From Pseudomonas alkylphenolica (GTDB taxonomy: Bacteria > Pseudomonadota > Gammaproteobacteria > Pseudomonadales > Pseudomonadaceae): DNA of 64,000 bases. The stretch covers positions 1,090,501 to 1,154,500 of the forward strand of contig NZ_CP009048.1 of assembly GCF_000746525.1 (NCBI RefSeq), in the 5' to 3' direction. Below the pieces are notes generated by a model. That model was not told the origin of the DNA and did no database searches. It worked only from the letters and a program-made list of their open reading frames with translations. Both the position numbers and the translations under genes were made by a program. This document shows positions 1 through 9,232 of this stretch, one piece after another; the stretch's first letter is position 1, and every line of letters starts with the position of its first letter.

Positions 1-1
1 C

Positions 2-586
2 GGGCGGACCTATTCACTGTTGCCCAAGGTGCTGACGCTGGGGCACGCCTACCTGTCATCCACGCCATTGGCAGTGTCGGCCCAGCCCTACCTGGACCGC
101 ATGAGCGATCAGTTGCACGAGGCCTGCAACATGGCCACCCTCGAAGGCGACGACATTCTTTATATAGCCCGCTCGGCCACGGTGCAGCGCCTGATTTCGG
201 TGGACCTCTCGGTAGGCGGGCGGCTGCCCGCCTATTGCACGTCCATGGGGCGGATCCTCCTGGCGGCGCTGGACGACGCGACCCTGCACGAATACCTGGA
301 GCATGCCGACCTGCAGGCCAAGACCAGTCGCACCATTCATGATCCGGTGGCGTTGCTCGAATGCCTGCAACAGGTTCGCCAGCAAGGCTGGTGCGTGGTC
401 GATCAGGAGCTGGAGCAGGGCCTGCGTTCGATTGCCGTGCCGGTCTACGATGCCTCCGGCCAGGTGCTGGCAGCACTGAACGTCAGTACCCATGCCGGCC
501 GGGTCAGCCGCACCGAGCTTGAACAACGCTTTTTGCCGATCATGCTGGCGGCCAGCCGCGACCTCAGTGCCCAGCTGTTTGCCTGA
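2..586 (+). CDS. pcaR: PcaR, IclR-family regulator of the beta-ketoadipate pathway (5' end missing)
   Basis: The reading frame is open from the left edge (GRTYSLLPKV...) and ends in TGA, so the N-terminal winged helix-turn-helix lies outside the window. What remains is the IclR effector-binding domain, with the family pattern A-Y-C-T-S-M-G-R-I-L-L-A around residue 80 of the visible part and the C-terminal RSIAVPVYDASGQVLAALNV block. PcaR activates pca genes in response to beta-ketoadipate. Its place just upstream of pcaK and the pca catabolic run, and the PcaR-like inverted repeat right after its stop codon, support the assignment. Other IclR regulators share this fold, so the specific name rests on context plus close resemblance to P. 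putida PcaR. Confidence 0.9.
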   Translation, partial: GRTYSLLPKVLTLGHAYLSSTPLAVSAQPYLDRMSDQLHEACNMATLEGDDILYIARSATVQRLISVDLSVGGRLPAYCTSMGRILLAALDDATLHEYLEHADLQAKTSRTIHDPVALLECLQQVRQQGWCVVDQELEQGLRSIAVPVYDASGQVLAALNVSTHAGRVSRTELEQRFLPIMLAASRDLSAQLFA

Positions 587-600
587 ACCTGCACGTTCCT

Positions 601-633
601 GTTCGATAAACGCACAGTGTTGCGTTTATCGAA
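601..633. promoter_or_regulatory. Probable PcaR operator upstream of pcaK
   Basis: A perfect inverted repeat, ttcgataaacgca / tgcgtttatcgaa, with a 6-nt spacer, lies between the pcaR stop and the pcaK start. The left half with flanks (gttcgataaacgcac) differs by one base from the gttcgataatcgcac PcaR site as I remember it from the P. putida pcaIJ promoter. Binding by PcaR is inferred. Confidence 0.6.
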
Positions 634-746
634 TTGCGCAGTTTTCGACCTGTTATTAATGTCCTTCGCACCGATCGATCTGCCTGGATCGATTGTGTTG
701 CTCACGCGCGCCCCGCACATAAGCGCGCTCCAACTGGATAAAAATA

Positions 747-2093
747 ATGAACAGTCCGCAAGCTGCTGTCGGGAACTGCCTTGATGTGCAGTCCTTTATC
801 AATTCGCAACCGCTGTCGCGCTATCAATGGCGCGTAGTGATCCTGTGTTTTCTGATCGTCTTTCTTGATGGCCTGGATACTGCTGCCATGGGCTTTATCG
901 CCCCGGCGCTGTCCCAGGACTGGGGGATCGACCGCGCCAGCCTCGGCCCGGTGATGAGCGCGGCGCTGATCGGTATGGTCTTCGGCGCCCTGGGCTCGGG
1001 ACCCTTGGCCGACCGTTTCGGGCGCAAGGTGGTGCTGGTCGGGGCGGTGGTGGTGTTTGGCGCCTTCAGCCTGGCCTCGGCCTACAGCAGCAACGTCGAT
1101 CAGTTGCTGGTGCTGCGCTTTCTGACCGGCCTGGGGCTAGGCGCCGGTATGCCCAACGCCACCACGCTGCTCTCTGAGTACACCCCGGAGCGGCTCAAGT
1201 CGTTGCTGGTCACCAGCATGTTCTGTGGCTTCAACCTGGGTATGGCCGGTGGTGGTTTCATTTCCGCCAAGCTGATCCCGGCGTTCGGCTGGCACAGCCT
1301 GCTGTTGATCGGTGGCGTATTGCCGCTGGTATTGGCTGTGGTGCTGCTGCTGTGGTTGCCGGAGTCGGCGCGTTTTCTGGTGGTGCGCAATCGCGGCACA
1401 GACAAAGTGCGCCAGGCCCTGGCGCCGATCGATCCTGCCATTGTCGGCCAGGCCTCGAGTTTCAGCGTGCCGGAGCAAAAAACGGTGAAGGCACGCAATG
1501 TCTTTGCGGTGATCTTTTCCGGCACCTACAGCGTCGGCACCTTGTTGCTGTGGCTGACCTATTTCATGGGCCTGGTAATCGTCTACCTGCTGACCAGCTG
1601 GCTGCCGACCCTGATGCGTGACAGTGGCGCGAGCATGGAGCAGGCCGCCTTTATCGGTGCCTTGTTCCAGTTTGGCGGGGTACTCAGCGCCGTGGCGGTG
1701 GGCTGGGCCATGGACCGCTACAACCCGCACAAGGTAATCGGCACCTTCTATCTGCTGGCCGGGGTGTTTGCCTACGCGGTGGGTCAGAGCCTGGGCAACA
1801 TCACCGTGCTGGCGACCCTGGTACTGATTGCCGGTATGTGCGTCAACGGTGCGCAGTCGGCCATGCCTTCTCTGGCGGCGCGTTTCTATCCGACTCAGGG
1901 CCGTGCCACGGGCGTGTCGTGGATGCTCGGCATTGGCCGCTTCGGCGCCATTCTCGGTGCCTGGATGGGCGCGACCCTGTTGGGCCTGGGCTGGAACTTC
2001 GAGCAGGTGCTGACGGCGCTGGTGATCCCGGCCGGGCTGGCCACGGTGGCGGTGGTGATCAAAGGTATGGTCAGTCACGCTGATGCGACCTGA
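747..2093 (+). CDS. pcaK: PcaK, 4-hydroxybenzoate/protocatechuate MFS transporter (AAHS family)
   Basis: A 448-residue protein with 12 predicted membrane spans. It carries the aromatic acid:H+ symporter signatures DGLDTAAMGF in TM1 and GPLADRFGRK in the TM2-3 loop, with a second loop copy GWAMDRYNPHK in the C-terminal half. PcaK imports 4-hydroxybenzoate and protocatechuate and acts in chemotaxis to them. Length matches the family (about 448). It sits between pcaR and pcaI and has its own PcaR-like operator at 601-633. A REP pair directly downstream separates it from pcaI, so it is probably its own transcript. Substrate assignment follows from family and context. Confidence 0.92.
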   Translation: MNSPQAAVGNCLDVQSFINSQPLSRYQWRVVILCFLIVFLDGLDTAAMGFIAPALSQDWGIDRASLGPVMSAALIGMVFGALGSGPLADRFGRKVVLVGAVVVFGAFSLASAYSSNVDQLLVLRFLTGLGLGAGMPNATTLLSEYTPERLKSLLVTSMFCGFNLGMAGGGFISAKLIPAFGWHSLLLIGGVLPLVLAVVLLLWLPESARFLVVRNRGTDKVRQALAPIDPAIVGQASSFSVPEQKTVKARNVFAVIFSGTYSVGTLLLWLTYFMGLVIVYLLTSWLPTLMRDSGASMEQAAFIGALFQFGGVLSAVAVGWAMDRYNPHKVIGTFYLLAGVFAYAVGQSLGNITVLATLVLIAGMCVNGAQSAMPSLAARFYPTQGRATGVSWMLGIGRFGAILGAWMGATLLGLGWNFEQVLTALVIPAGLATVAVVIKGMVSHADAT

Positions 2094-2100
2094 GTGATTT

Positions 2101-2155
2101 ATCGCGGGGCAAGCCCGCTCCCACTGACCCTGTGGGAGCGGGCTTGCCCCGCGAT
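2101..2155. repeat. REP pair (convergent, type A)
   Basis: Two inverted copies of the Pseudomonas REP (atcgcggggcaagcccgctccc and its complement) are separated by about 9 nt, just after the pcaK stop. Such pairs fold into a long hairpin and usually lie between transcription units. Confidence 0.9.
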
Positions 2156-2185
2156 CGTTTCACACCATTAGCACAACAACAATTT

Positions 2186-2220
2186 GTTCGATAATCGAAC
2201 AGATAGTCGATTATCGGATT
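2186..2220. promoter_or_regulatory. Probable PcaR operator/promoter of pcaIJF
   Basis: Two overlapping dyads occur here: gttcgataatcgaac at 2186-2200 and gtcgattatcggatt at 2206-2220. They form a larger inverted repeat, cgataatcga...tcgattatcg. The core gttcgataatcg equals the first 12 bases of the P. putida pcaIJ PcaR site as remembered. It lies about 100 bp before the pcaI start, consistent with an activator site overlapping the promoter. Confidence 0.65.
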
Positions 2221-2315
2221 GTACCGCCCTCAGCCCCGCCTTAATCTGAAGTCCTACCGGCGCCACTCAAGGCGCCATGCAACCGACCTCGACTCAGCAT
2301 ATCCAGGAGTCTGCA

Positions 2316-3176
2316 ATGGCTGAAATCCTCTCGCTCCACGATGCCGTGAAGCAGTTCGTCCACGACGGTGACAGCGTCGCCCTCGAAGGCTTCACGCACT
2401 TGATTCCGACTGCCGCCGGGCATGAAATCATTCGTCAGGGCAAGAAAGAGCTGACCCTGGTACGTATGACTCCTGACCTGATCTACGATCAGCTGATCGG
2501 TGCCGGTTGCGCCCGCAAACTGATTTTCTCCTGGGGCGGTAACCCCGGTGTAGGCTCGCTGCACCGCCTGCGTGATGCCGTGGAAAAGCAATGGCCGCAG
2601 GCCATGGAGATCGAAGAGCACAGCCACGCCGACCTTGCCAACGCCTATGTTGCCGGCGCCTCGGGCCTGCCTTTCGCGGTGCTGCGCGCTTACGCCGGTT
2701 CCGACCTGCCCAAGGTCAACCCGCTGATCAAGAGCGTCACTTGCCCGTTCACCGGTGAAGTACTCGCCGCCGTGCCTTCGGTACGCCCGGATGTCACCGT
2801 GATTCACGCACAGAAGGCCGATCGCAAGGGCAACGTGCTGCTCTGGGGCATTCTCGGCGTGCAGAAAGAAGCGGCCCTGGCGGCCAAGCGTTGCATCGTC
2901 ACCGTCGAAGAAATCGTCGATGACCTCAATGCTCCGATGAACGCCTGCGTGCTGCCTACCTGGGCACTGTCGGCGGTGTGCCTGGTGCCGGGCGGTGCGC
3001 ACCCGTCCTACGCCCATGGCTACTACGAGCGTGACAACCGTTTCTACCAGGCCTGGGACCCGATTGCCCGCAATCGCGAAGCCTTTACTGCCTGGATCGA
3101 CGAATACATTCGCGGCACCGCCGACTTCAATGAATTCAAGGCAAAACTGGCCAGCGCTTCGGAGGCTGCACAATGA
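2316..3176 (+). CDS. pcaI: 3-oxoadipate CoA-transferase subunit A
   Basis: The 286-residue alpha subunit of 3-oxoadipate:succinyl-CoA transferase, which activates beta-ketoadipate for thiolysis. It has the class I CoA-transferase N-terminal domain with SVALEGFTHLIPTAAGHEI and the typical DVTVIHAQKADRKGNV segment. I chose ATG 2316 (MAEILSLHDA) over an upstream in-frame ATG at 2277 because aggag lies 7 nt before it. The stop overlaps the pcaJ start by 4 nt (ATGA), indicating translational coupling of the two subunits. Operators upstream point to PcaR control. Confidence 0.95.
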   Translation: MAEILSLHDAVKQFVHDGDSVALEGFTHLIPTAAGHEIIRQGKKELTLVRMTPDLIYDQLIGAGCARKLIFSWGGNPGVGSLHRLRDAVEKQWPQAMEIEEHSHADLANAYVAGASGLPFAVLRAYAGSDLPKVNPLIKSVTCPFTGEVLAAVPSVRPDVTVIHAQKADRKGNVLLWGILGVQKEAALAAKRCIVTVEEIVDDLNAPMNACVLPTWALSAVCLVPGGAHPSYAHGYYERDNRFYQAWDPIARNREAFTAWIDEYIRGTADFNEFKAKLASASEAAQ

Positions 3177-3952
3177 GCTACTCCACCAATGAAATGATGA
3201 CCGTCGCTGCAGCCCGTCGTCTGCGTAACGGTGCAGTGTGCTTCGTCGGCATCGGCCTGCCTTCCAAGGCCGCCAACCTGGCGCGTCTGACGTCCTCGCC
3301 CGACGTGGTGCTGATCTACGAATCCGGCCCGATTGGCGCCAAGCCGAGCGTGCTGCCGCTGTCGATCGGCGACGGTGAACTGGCGGAAACCGCCGACACC
3401 GTGGTGCCGACCGGCGAGATTTTCCGCTACTGGCTGCAAGGCGGACGTATCGACGTCGGCTTCCTCGGTGCCGCTCAGGTTGACCGTTTCGGCAACATCA
3501 ACACCACCGTGGTGGGTGACTACCACAACCCGAAAGTACGCCTGCCCGGTGCCGGTGGCGCGCCGGAGATTGCCGGTTCCGCCAAGCAGGTGCTGATCAT
3601 CCTCAAACAGTCGAATCGCGCCTTCGTCGACAAACTCGACTTCATCACTTCGGTCGGCCACGGCGAGGGCGGTGATTCGCGCAAACGTCTGGGCCTGCCA
3701 GGCGAAGGGCCGGTGGGGATCATCACCGACCTGTGCATCATGGAGCCGGAAGCTGGCACTTACGAGTTTGTCGTGACCTCGATCCATCCGGGCGTGACCC
3801 GCGAGCAGATCATTGCCGCGACGGGTTGGGCGATTCGCTTTGCCGACAGCGTGCAGACCACCGCCGAGCCAAGCGAAGTCGAGCTCAGCGCCCTGCGTGA
3901 CCTGGAAGCACGCACCGCCGCCGCCCACGGCCAAGCGCCAGGAGAAGCCTGA
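3173..3952 (+). CDS. pcaJ: 3-oxoadipate CoA-transferase subunit B
   Basis: The 259-residue beta subunit, partner of PcaI. The catalytic glutamate of class I CoA-transferases is visible as E50 in [10 protein letters not shown], corresponding to the S-E-N-G motif. The glycine-rich [17 protein letters not shown] and [12 protein letters not shown] segments are also typical. It starts within the pcaI stop (ATGA overlap) and its own stop overlaps the pcaF start by one base (TGATG), so pcaI-J-F are one coupled unit. Confidence 0.95.
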   Translation: MSYSTNEMMTVAAARRLRNGAVCFVGIGLPSKAANLARLTSSPDVVLIYESGPIGAKPSVLPLSIGDGELAETADTVVPTGEIFRYWLQGGRIDVGFLGAAQVDRFGNINTTVVGDYHNPKVRLPGAGGAPEIAGSAKQVLIILKQSNRAFVDKLDFITSVGHGEGGDSRKRLGLPGEGPVGIITDLCIMEPEAGTYEFVVTSIHPGVTREQIIAATGWAIRFADSVQTTAEPSEVELSALRDLEARTAAAHGQAPGEA

Positions 3953-5154
3953 TGCGTGACGTATTTATCTGCGATGCCATTCGTACCCCCATCGGCCGCT
4001 TCGGCGGCGCCCTGGCCGGTGTACGTGCCGATGATCTGGCCGCCGTACCGATCAAGGCGCTGATCGAGCGCAACCCGCAGGTGCAATGGGATCTGCTGGA
4101 CGAAGTGTTCCTTGGCTGCGCCAACCAGGCCGGCGAAGACAACCGCAACGTCGCGCGCATGGCGCTGCTGTTGGCAGGCCTGCCGGACAGCGTGCCCGGT
4201 GTGACCCTCAACCGCCTCTGTGCCTCGGGCATGGACGCGGTCGGCACCGCCTTTCGTGCCATCGCCAGTGGCGAGATGGAGCTGGCGATTGCCGGCGGCG
4301 TCGAGTCGATGTCGCGTGCGCCGTTCGTCATGGGCAAGGCCGACAACGCCTATTCGCGCAACATGAAACTGGAAGACACCACCATCGGCTGGCGCTTCAT
4401 CAACCCGTTGATGAAAGCCCAGTACGGCGTCGATGCCATGCCGCAGACTGCCGACAACGTTGCCGACGATTACCAGGTCTCGCGTGCCGATCAGGACGCT
4501 TTCGCCCTGCGTAGCCAGCAACGTACCGCAGCCGCCCAGGCCGCAGGGTTCTTCGCTGAAGAGATCGTGCCGGTGCGCATCGCCCACAAAAAAGGCGAAA
4601 CCGTTGTCGAGCACGACGAGCACCCTCGGGCCGATACCACCCTCGAAGCCCTGGCACGACTGAAGCCGGTCAACGGCCCGGACAAGACCGTCACCGCAGG
4701 CAACGCCTCGGGGGTCAACGACGGTGCCGCGGCATTGATCCTGGCCTCGGCTGAAGCAGTGAAAAAACACGGCCTGACGCCACGTGCCCGGGTCCTCGGC
4801 ATGGCCAGCGCCGGTGTTGCGCCGCGAGTCATGGGCATCGGTCCGGTGCCGGCGGTACGCAAGCTGACCGAGCGCCTCGATGTGGCGGTGAGTGATTTCG
4901 ATGTCATCGAGCTCAACGAAGCCTTCGCCAGCCAAGGCCTGGCAGTGCTGCGCGAACTGGGCCTGGCCGATGACGCGCCGCAGGTCAACCCCAATGGCGG
5001 CGCCATCGCGCTGGGCCATCCGCTGGGCATGAGCGGTGCGCGGCTGATACTCACCGCCTTGCATCAGCTGGAGAAATCCGGTGGTCGCAAGGGCCTGGCG
5101 ACCATGTGCGTCGGGGTAGGGCAGGGCCTGGCGCTGGCCATCGAGCGGGTGTAA
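3952..5154 (+). CDS. pcaF: 3-oxoadipyl-CoA thiolase
   Basis: A 400-residue thiolase that cleaves 3-oxoadipyl-CoA to succinyl-CoA and acetyl-CoA, the last step of the pathway. Active-site residues are visible: C90 in [10 protein letters not shown] (acyl-enzyme nucleophile), H356 in [11 protein letters not shown], and C386 in MCVGVGQG. Length and termini match the PcaF/PaaJ group. Its location directly after pcaIJ makes pcaF the better choice than paaJ or a general acetyl-CoA acetyltransferase. Confidence 0.95.
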   Translation: MRDVFICDAIRTPIGRFGGALAGVRADDLAAVPIKALIERNPQVQWDLLDEVFLGCANQAGEDNRNVARMALLLAGLPDSVPGVTLNRLCASGMDAVGTAFRAIASGEMELAIAGGVESMSRAPFVMGKADNAYSRNMKLEDTTIGWRFINPLMKAQYGVDAMPQTADNVADDYQVSRADQDAFALRSQQRTAAAQAAGFFAEEIVPVRIAHKKGETVVEHDEHPRADTTLEALARLKPVNGPDKTVTAGNASGVNDGAAALILASAEAVKKHGLTPRARVLGMASAGVAPRVMGIGPVPAVRKLTERLDVAVSDFDVIELNEAFASQGLAVLRELGLADDAPQVNPNGGAIALGHPLGMSGARLILTALHQLEKSGGRKGLATMCVGVGQGLALAIERV

Positions 5155-5156
5155 GC

Positions 5157-5206
5157 CAATACCCCCGGACACGCGGCTCCCACGCAGGGTCGCGGGGCCG
5201 GGGGGA
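5157..5206. terminator. Long GC-rich hairpin between pcaF and pcaT
   Basis: Arms caatacccccggacacgcgg and tcgcggggccggggggattg pair along nearly their whole length across a loop of about 10 nt. There is no uridine run after it. It may be a decayed REP, a partial terminator or an mRNA-stability hairpin dividing pcaIJF from pcaTBDC. Confidence 0.45.
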
Positions 5207-5273
5207 TTGTTTGTGGAACGAGAGTGTTACTGATTGTGTCTAGACTCCAGTAACCCTCCTAGAGTGAATTGCC

Positions 5274-6563
5274 ATGACAACTGCCTATTACACCGGTGAG
5301 GAACGCAGTAAGCGCATCTTCGCCATCGTCGGTGCCTCCTCGGGCAACCTGGTGGAATGGTTCGACTTCTATGTCTATGCCTTCTGCGCCATTTACTTTG
5401 CCCCGGCGTTTTTCCCTTCTGACGATCCGACGGTGCAGTTGCTCAATACCGCCGGGGTGTTTGCCGCAGGCTTTCTGATGCGCCCGATTGGTGGTTGGCT
5501 GTTTGGCCGGGTGGCCGATCGGCATGGCCGCAAGAATTCGATGATGATCTCGGTGCTGATGATGTGTGCCGGCTCCCTGGTCATCGCCTGTCTGCCGACT
5601 TACGCCTCGATCGGCGCCTGGGCGCCGGCGCTGCTGTTGCTGGCGCGGCTGTTCCAGGGCCTGTCGGTGGGCGGTGAATACGGCACCACCGCGACCTACA
5701 TGAGTGAAGTGGCCCTGCGCGGTCAGCGCGGTTTCTTTGCCTCGTTCCAGTACGTGACGCTGATTGGCGGGCAACTGCTGGCGGTGCTGGTGGTGGTGAT
5801 TCTCCAGCAACTGCTCAGCGAGGATGAACTGCGCGCCTGGGGCTGGCGGATTCCGTTCGTGGTGGGTGCGGTTGCGGCAGTGATCTCGTTGTTCCTGCGC
5901 CGCTCGCTGGAAGAGACCAGCAGCGCCGAAACCCGTAACGACAAAGAGGCCGGTAGTGTCGCCGGGCTGTTCCGTCACCACACTGCAGCCTTCATCACCG
6001 TGCTGGGTTACACGGCGGGTGGCTCGCTGATTTTCTATACTTTCACCACCTACATGCAGAAGTACCTGGTGAACACCGCCGGCATGAGTGCCAAGACCGC
6101 CAGTTTCATCATGACTGGCGCGCTGTTTCTGTACATGTGCATGCAGCCGTTCTTCGGCATGCTTTCCGACCGTATCGGCCGGCGTAATTCGATGCTGCTG
6201 TTCGGCGCCCTCGGTACCGTGTTCACCGTGCCGATCCTGATGGCGTTGAAAACCGTCACCAGCCCGTTCCTGGCTTTCGTGCTGATCACCCTGGCGCTGT
6301 GTATCGTCAGTTTCTATACCTCGATCAGTGGCCTGGTCAAAGCCGAGATGTTCCCGCCGCAGGTGCGCGCTCTGGGTGTGGGGCTGGCGTATGCGGTGGC
6401 CAACGCGATATTTGGCGGTTCGGCCGAATATGTGGCCCTGGGGCTGAAGTCGATGGGCATGGAGAACACCTTTTACTGGTACGTTACCGCCATGATGGCG
6501 ATCGCCTTCCTGTTCAGCCTGCGCTTGCCTAAACAGGCGGCGTACCTGCACCACGATCATTGA
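5274..6563 (+). CDS. pcaT: PcaT-like MFS transporter, metabolite:H+ symporter family
   Basis: A 429-residue, 12-span MFS protein of the MHS group. It has N-terminal [13 protein letters not shown] and the loop motif [18 protein letters not shown]. PcaT in P. putida is linked to uptake of beta-ketoadipate and related dicarboxylates. It lies between pcaF and pcaB, 119 nt after pcaF and 19 nt before pcaB. It resembles the permease at 41371 in the same window, so the two are paralogues, and dicarboxylate specificity cannot be told from sequence alone. The name follows from operon position. Confidence 0.88.
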   Translation: MTTAYYTGEERSKRIFAIVGASSGNLVEWFDFYVYAFCAIYFAPAFFPSDDPTVQLLNTAGVFAAGFLMRPIGGWLFGRVADRHGRKNSMMISVLMMCAGSLVIACLPTYASIGAWAPALLLLARLFQGLSVGGEYGTTATYMSEVALRGQRGFFASFQYVTLIGGQLLAVLVVVILQQLLSEDELRAWGWRIPFVVGAVAAVISLFLRRSLEETSSAETRNDKEAGSVAGLFRHHTAAFITVLGYTAGGSLIFYTFTTYMQKYLVNTAGMSAKTASFIMTGALFLYMCMQPFFGMLSDRIGRRNSMLLFGALGTVFTVPILMALKTVTSPFLAFVLITLALCIVSFYTSISGLVKAEMFPPQVRALGVGLAYAVANAIFGGSAEYVALGLKSMGMENTFYWYVTAMMAIAFLFSLRLPKQAAYLHHDH

Positions 6564-6582
6564 CCTGTTGAAGGACTTGGAA

Positions 6583-7947
6583 ATGAACCCGCGACCGGGC
6601 AATCAGCTGTTCGATGCCTACTTCACTGCACCCGCCATGCGCGAGGTGTTTTCCGACCGTGGCCGGGTGCAGGGCATGCTTGATTTCGAAGCGGCCCTGG
6701 CGCGCGCCGAAGCGGCCGTGGGGGTGATTCCGCAGGTGGCGGTGGCGCCTATTGTCGCCGCCTGTCAGGCCGAGCGTTACGACTTTGCCGCGCTGGCCGA
6801 AGCCATCGGAATTGCCGGCAATTCGGCGATTCCACTGGTCAAGGCGCTGGGCAAGGTGATCGCCAGTGGCGTGCCGGAAGCCGAGCGTTATGTGCATCTG
6901 GGCGCCACCAGCCAGGATGCGATGGACACCGGCCTGGTCCTGCAACTGCGTGCCGCCCTGAGCCTGATCGAGAGCGACCTGCAACATCTGGCCGACTCAC
7001 TGGCGCGTCAGGCCGAGGCGCATGCCGATACGCCGTTGGCCGGGCGCACCTGGCTGCAGCATGCAACGCCGGTCACTCTGGGCATGAAGATCGCCGGCTG
7101 GCTGGGTGCTTTGACCCGCCACCGTCAGCGCCTGCAGGAACTCAAGCCACGCTTGATCACCCTGCAGTTCGGCGGTGCCTCCGGGACCCTGGCGGCGCTC
7201 GGTGAGCAGGCCCTGCCGGTAGCCGAAGCCCTGGCGGCGCAGCTCGACCTGCACCTGCCGGAGCAGCCCTGGCACACCCAGCGCGACCGCTTGGTGGAGT
7301 TCGCTTCGGTGCTTGCTCTGGTCGCCGGCAGCCTGGGCAAGATGGGGCGTGATATCAGCCTGCTGATGCAGACCGAAGCGGCGGAAGTATTCGAACCCGC
7401 AGCGCCGGGCAAAGGTGGTTCATCGACGATGCCGCACAAACGCAACCCGGTGGGCGCCGCAGTGCTGATCGGTGCGGCGACGCGGGTGCCGGGGCTGCTG
7501 TCGACCCTGTTTGCCGCCATGCCGCAGGAGCATGAACGTAGCCTGGGGCTGTGGCATGCCGAGTGGGAGACCCTGCCGGAAATCTGCTGCCTGGTCTCCG
7601 GTGCGTTGCGCCAGGCGCAGATCATCGCCGACGGCCTGCAGGTCGATACCGCGCGTATGCGCGATAACCTCGACCTGACCCAGGGCCTGGTGCTGGCCGA
7701 AGCGGTCAGTATTGTCCTGGCCCAGCGCCTGGGCCGCGACACCGCGCATCATTTGCTGGAAACCTGCTGCAAGCGTGCAGTAGCCGAACAACGCCACCTG
7801 CGCGCCGTGCTCGGCGACGATCCGCAGGTGAGCGGCGAACTCTCGGCAGACGAACTCGATCGTCTGCTCGATCCGGCCCATTACCTCGGTCAGGCCCGCG
7901 TCTGGGTCGGGCGGGCGCTGGCCGAACATCACCGTTTCAATGCCTGA
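6583..7947 (+). CDS. pcaB: 3-carboxy-cis,cis-muconate cycloisomerase
   Basis: This 454-residue enzyme converts 3-carboxy-cis,cis-muconate to gamma-carboxymuconolactone. It belongs to the fumarase/aspartase superfamily, shown by GSSTMPHKRNPVGA, the mobile catalytic loop, and by HLGATSQDAMDTG. I chose ATG 6583 (MNPRPGNQLF) rather than TTG 6568 because gaagga sits at the right distance before the ATG. Bacterial PcaB proteins are about 450 residues. Eleven nucleotides separate it from pcaD. Confidence 0.95.
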   Translation: MNPRPGNQLFDAYFTAPAMREVFSDRGRVQGMLDFEAALARAEAAVGVIPQVAVAPIVAACQAERYDFAALAEAIGIAGNSAIPLVKALGKVIASGVPEAERYVHLGATSQDAMDTGLVLQLRAALSLIESDLQHLADSLARQAEAHADTPLAGRTWLQHATPVTLGMKIAGWLGALTRHRQRLQELKPRLITLQFGGASGTLAALGEQALPVAEALAAQLDLHLPEQPWHTQRDRLVEFASVLALVAGSLGKMGRDISLLMQTEAAEVFEPAAPGKGGSSTMPHKRNPVGAAVLIGAATRVPGLLSTLFAAMPQEHERSLGLWHAEWETLPEICCLVSGALRQAQIIADGLQVDTARMRDNLDLTQGLVLAEAVSIVLAQRLGRDTAHHLLETCCKRAVAEQRHLRAVLGDDPQVSGELSADELDRLLDPAHYLGQARVWVGRALAEHHRFNA

Positions 7948-7958
7948 AGGAGGCTGCA

Positions 7959-8750
7959 GTGGCACAGGTACAACTCGCCGATGGCGCACTCAATTATCAA
8001 CTCGACGGCCCAGAAGGCGCGCCGGTGTTGGTGCTGTCCAACTCCCTGGGCACCGACCTGCACATGTGGGATACCCAGGTGCCGGCCTTCGCTGCGCACT
8101 TTCGCGTGCTGCGCTACGACACCCGTGGCCATGGCGCTTCGCTGGTAACCGAGGGGCCTTACAGCATCGAGCAGTTGGGCCAGGACGTGCTGGCGTTGCT
8201 CGATGCCCTGAAAATCGAGCGTGCGCACTTCTGTGGCCTGTCCATGGGCGGCCTGATCGGTCAGTGGCTGGGGATCAATGCGGGAGAGCGCTTGAACCGC
8301 CTGATCGTCTGCAACACCGCCGCCAAGATCGGCTCGCCGGACACCTGGAACCCGCGCATCGAAATGGTCTTGCGCGATGGTAAAGCCGCGATGGTCGGCC
8401 TGCGCGATGCGTCGATCGAGCGCTGGTTCACCCCGGCCTATTCCTCGACCAATCCCGATCAGGCCAAGCGCATCACCGACATGCTTGCCACCACTTCGCC
8501 GCAAGGCTATGCGGCCAACTGTGGTGCGGTACGCGATGCCGACTTCCGTGATCAACTGGGTGAGATCAAGGCGCCGTTGCTGGTTATCTCCGGCAGTCAC
8601 GACGCGGTGACGCCGCCTGCGGGCGGGCTGTTCATCCAGGAAAACGTGGAGGGCGCCGAATACGCCGAGTTCCATGCCGCGCACCTGTCCAACGTAGAAG
8701 TCGGCGAGCCGTTCAGTCGCCGGGTGATCGACTTTCTGCTGGCCCGCTGA
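7959..8750 (+). CDS. pcaD: 3-oxoadipate enol-lactonase
   Basis: This 263-residue alpha/beta hydrolase opens beta-ketoadipate enol-lactone. The nucleophile elbow is CGLSMGG (S95), the acid is likely the aspartate of SGSHDAVTPP, and the histidine is in FHAAHLSNVE near the C-terminus. It starts at GTG, preceded by aaggagg at 7948-7953. It lies in the order pcaB-pcaD-pcaC, with 10 nt before pcaC. Confidence 0.95.
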   Translation: MAQVQLADGALNYQLDGPEGAPVLVLSNSLGTDLHMWDTQVPAFAAHFRVLRYDTRGHGASLVTEGPYSIEQLGQDVLALLDALKIERAHFCGLSMGGLIGQWLGINAGERLNRLIVCNTAAKIGSPDTWNPRIEMVLRDGKAAMVGLRDASIERWFTPAYSSTNPDQAKRITDMLATTSPQGYAANCGAVRDADFRDQLGEIKAPLLVISGSHDAVTPPAGGLFIQENVEGAEYAEFHAAHLSNVEVGEPFSRRVIDFLLAR

Positions 8751-8760
8751 GGAGCGACTT

Positions 8761-9153
8761 GTGGACGAGAAACAACGTTACGAAGAAGGCATGAAGGTTC
8801 GTCGCGCAGTGCTCGGCGACGCCCACGTCGACCGCAGCCTGAACAACCTGACGGCGTTCAACAGCGAGTTCCAGGAAATGATCACCCGCCATGCCTGGGG
8901 TGATATCTGGACGCGTCCGGGCTTGCCACGGCATACCCGCAGCCTGATCACCATCGCCATGCTGATCGGCATGAACCGCAACGAAGAGCTGAAGTTGCAC
9001 CTGCGCGCGGCCGCCAGCAATGGCGTGACCCGCGAGGAGATCAAGGAAGTGCTGATGCAGAGCGCGATCTACTGCGGCATTCCGGCAGCCAATGCGACCT
9101 TCCACCTGGCCGAGTCGGTGTGGGATGAGTTGGGGGTTGAGTCCAGAGGTTGA
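8761..9153 (+). CDS. pcaC: 4-carboxymuconolactone decarboxylase
   Basis: A 130-residue, single-domain AhpD/CMD-fold protein that decarboxylates gamma-carboxymuconolactone to the enol-lactone used by PcaD. Typical blocks are FQEMITRHAWGDIWTRPGL and HLRAAASNGVTREEI. It starts at GTG after gagga. It is the last gene of the pca run and is followed by a REP pair. PcaC and PcaD are separate here, unlike in organisms with a fused pcaL. Confidence 0.95.
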   Translation: MDEKQRYEEGMKVRRAVLGDAHVDRSLNNLTAFNSEFQEMITRHAWGDIWTRPGLPRHTRSLITIAMLIGMNRNEELKLHLRAAASNGVTREEIKEVLMQSAIYCGIPAANATFHLAESVWDELGVESRG

Positions 9154-9158
9154 GTCAG

Positions 9159-9223
9159 ATCGCGGGGCAAGCCCGCTCCCACAGAGTCTCCACCCGGCCT
9201 GTGGGAGCGGGCTTGCCCCGCGA
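9159..9223. repeat. REP pair (convergent, type A)
   Basis: An inverted pair of REP sequences lies immediately after pcaC. It separates the pca run from the convergent DUF962 gene and may serve as a shared 3' boundary. Confidence 0.9.
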
Positions 9224-9232
9224 AAAGGCCCA

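Noticed and set aside
2101..2155. REP pairs considered as a CRISPR array
   Set aside because: They are dispersed inverted pairs many kb apart, with no regular direct repeats, spacers or cas genes.
2241..3173. Long antisense frame over pcaI (310 residues), and similar long frames opposite pcaF, ttgB, vgrG and others
   Set aside because: They are shadows produced by high third-position GC on the coding strand. Their translations are rich in G, R, H and Q with no domain.
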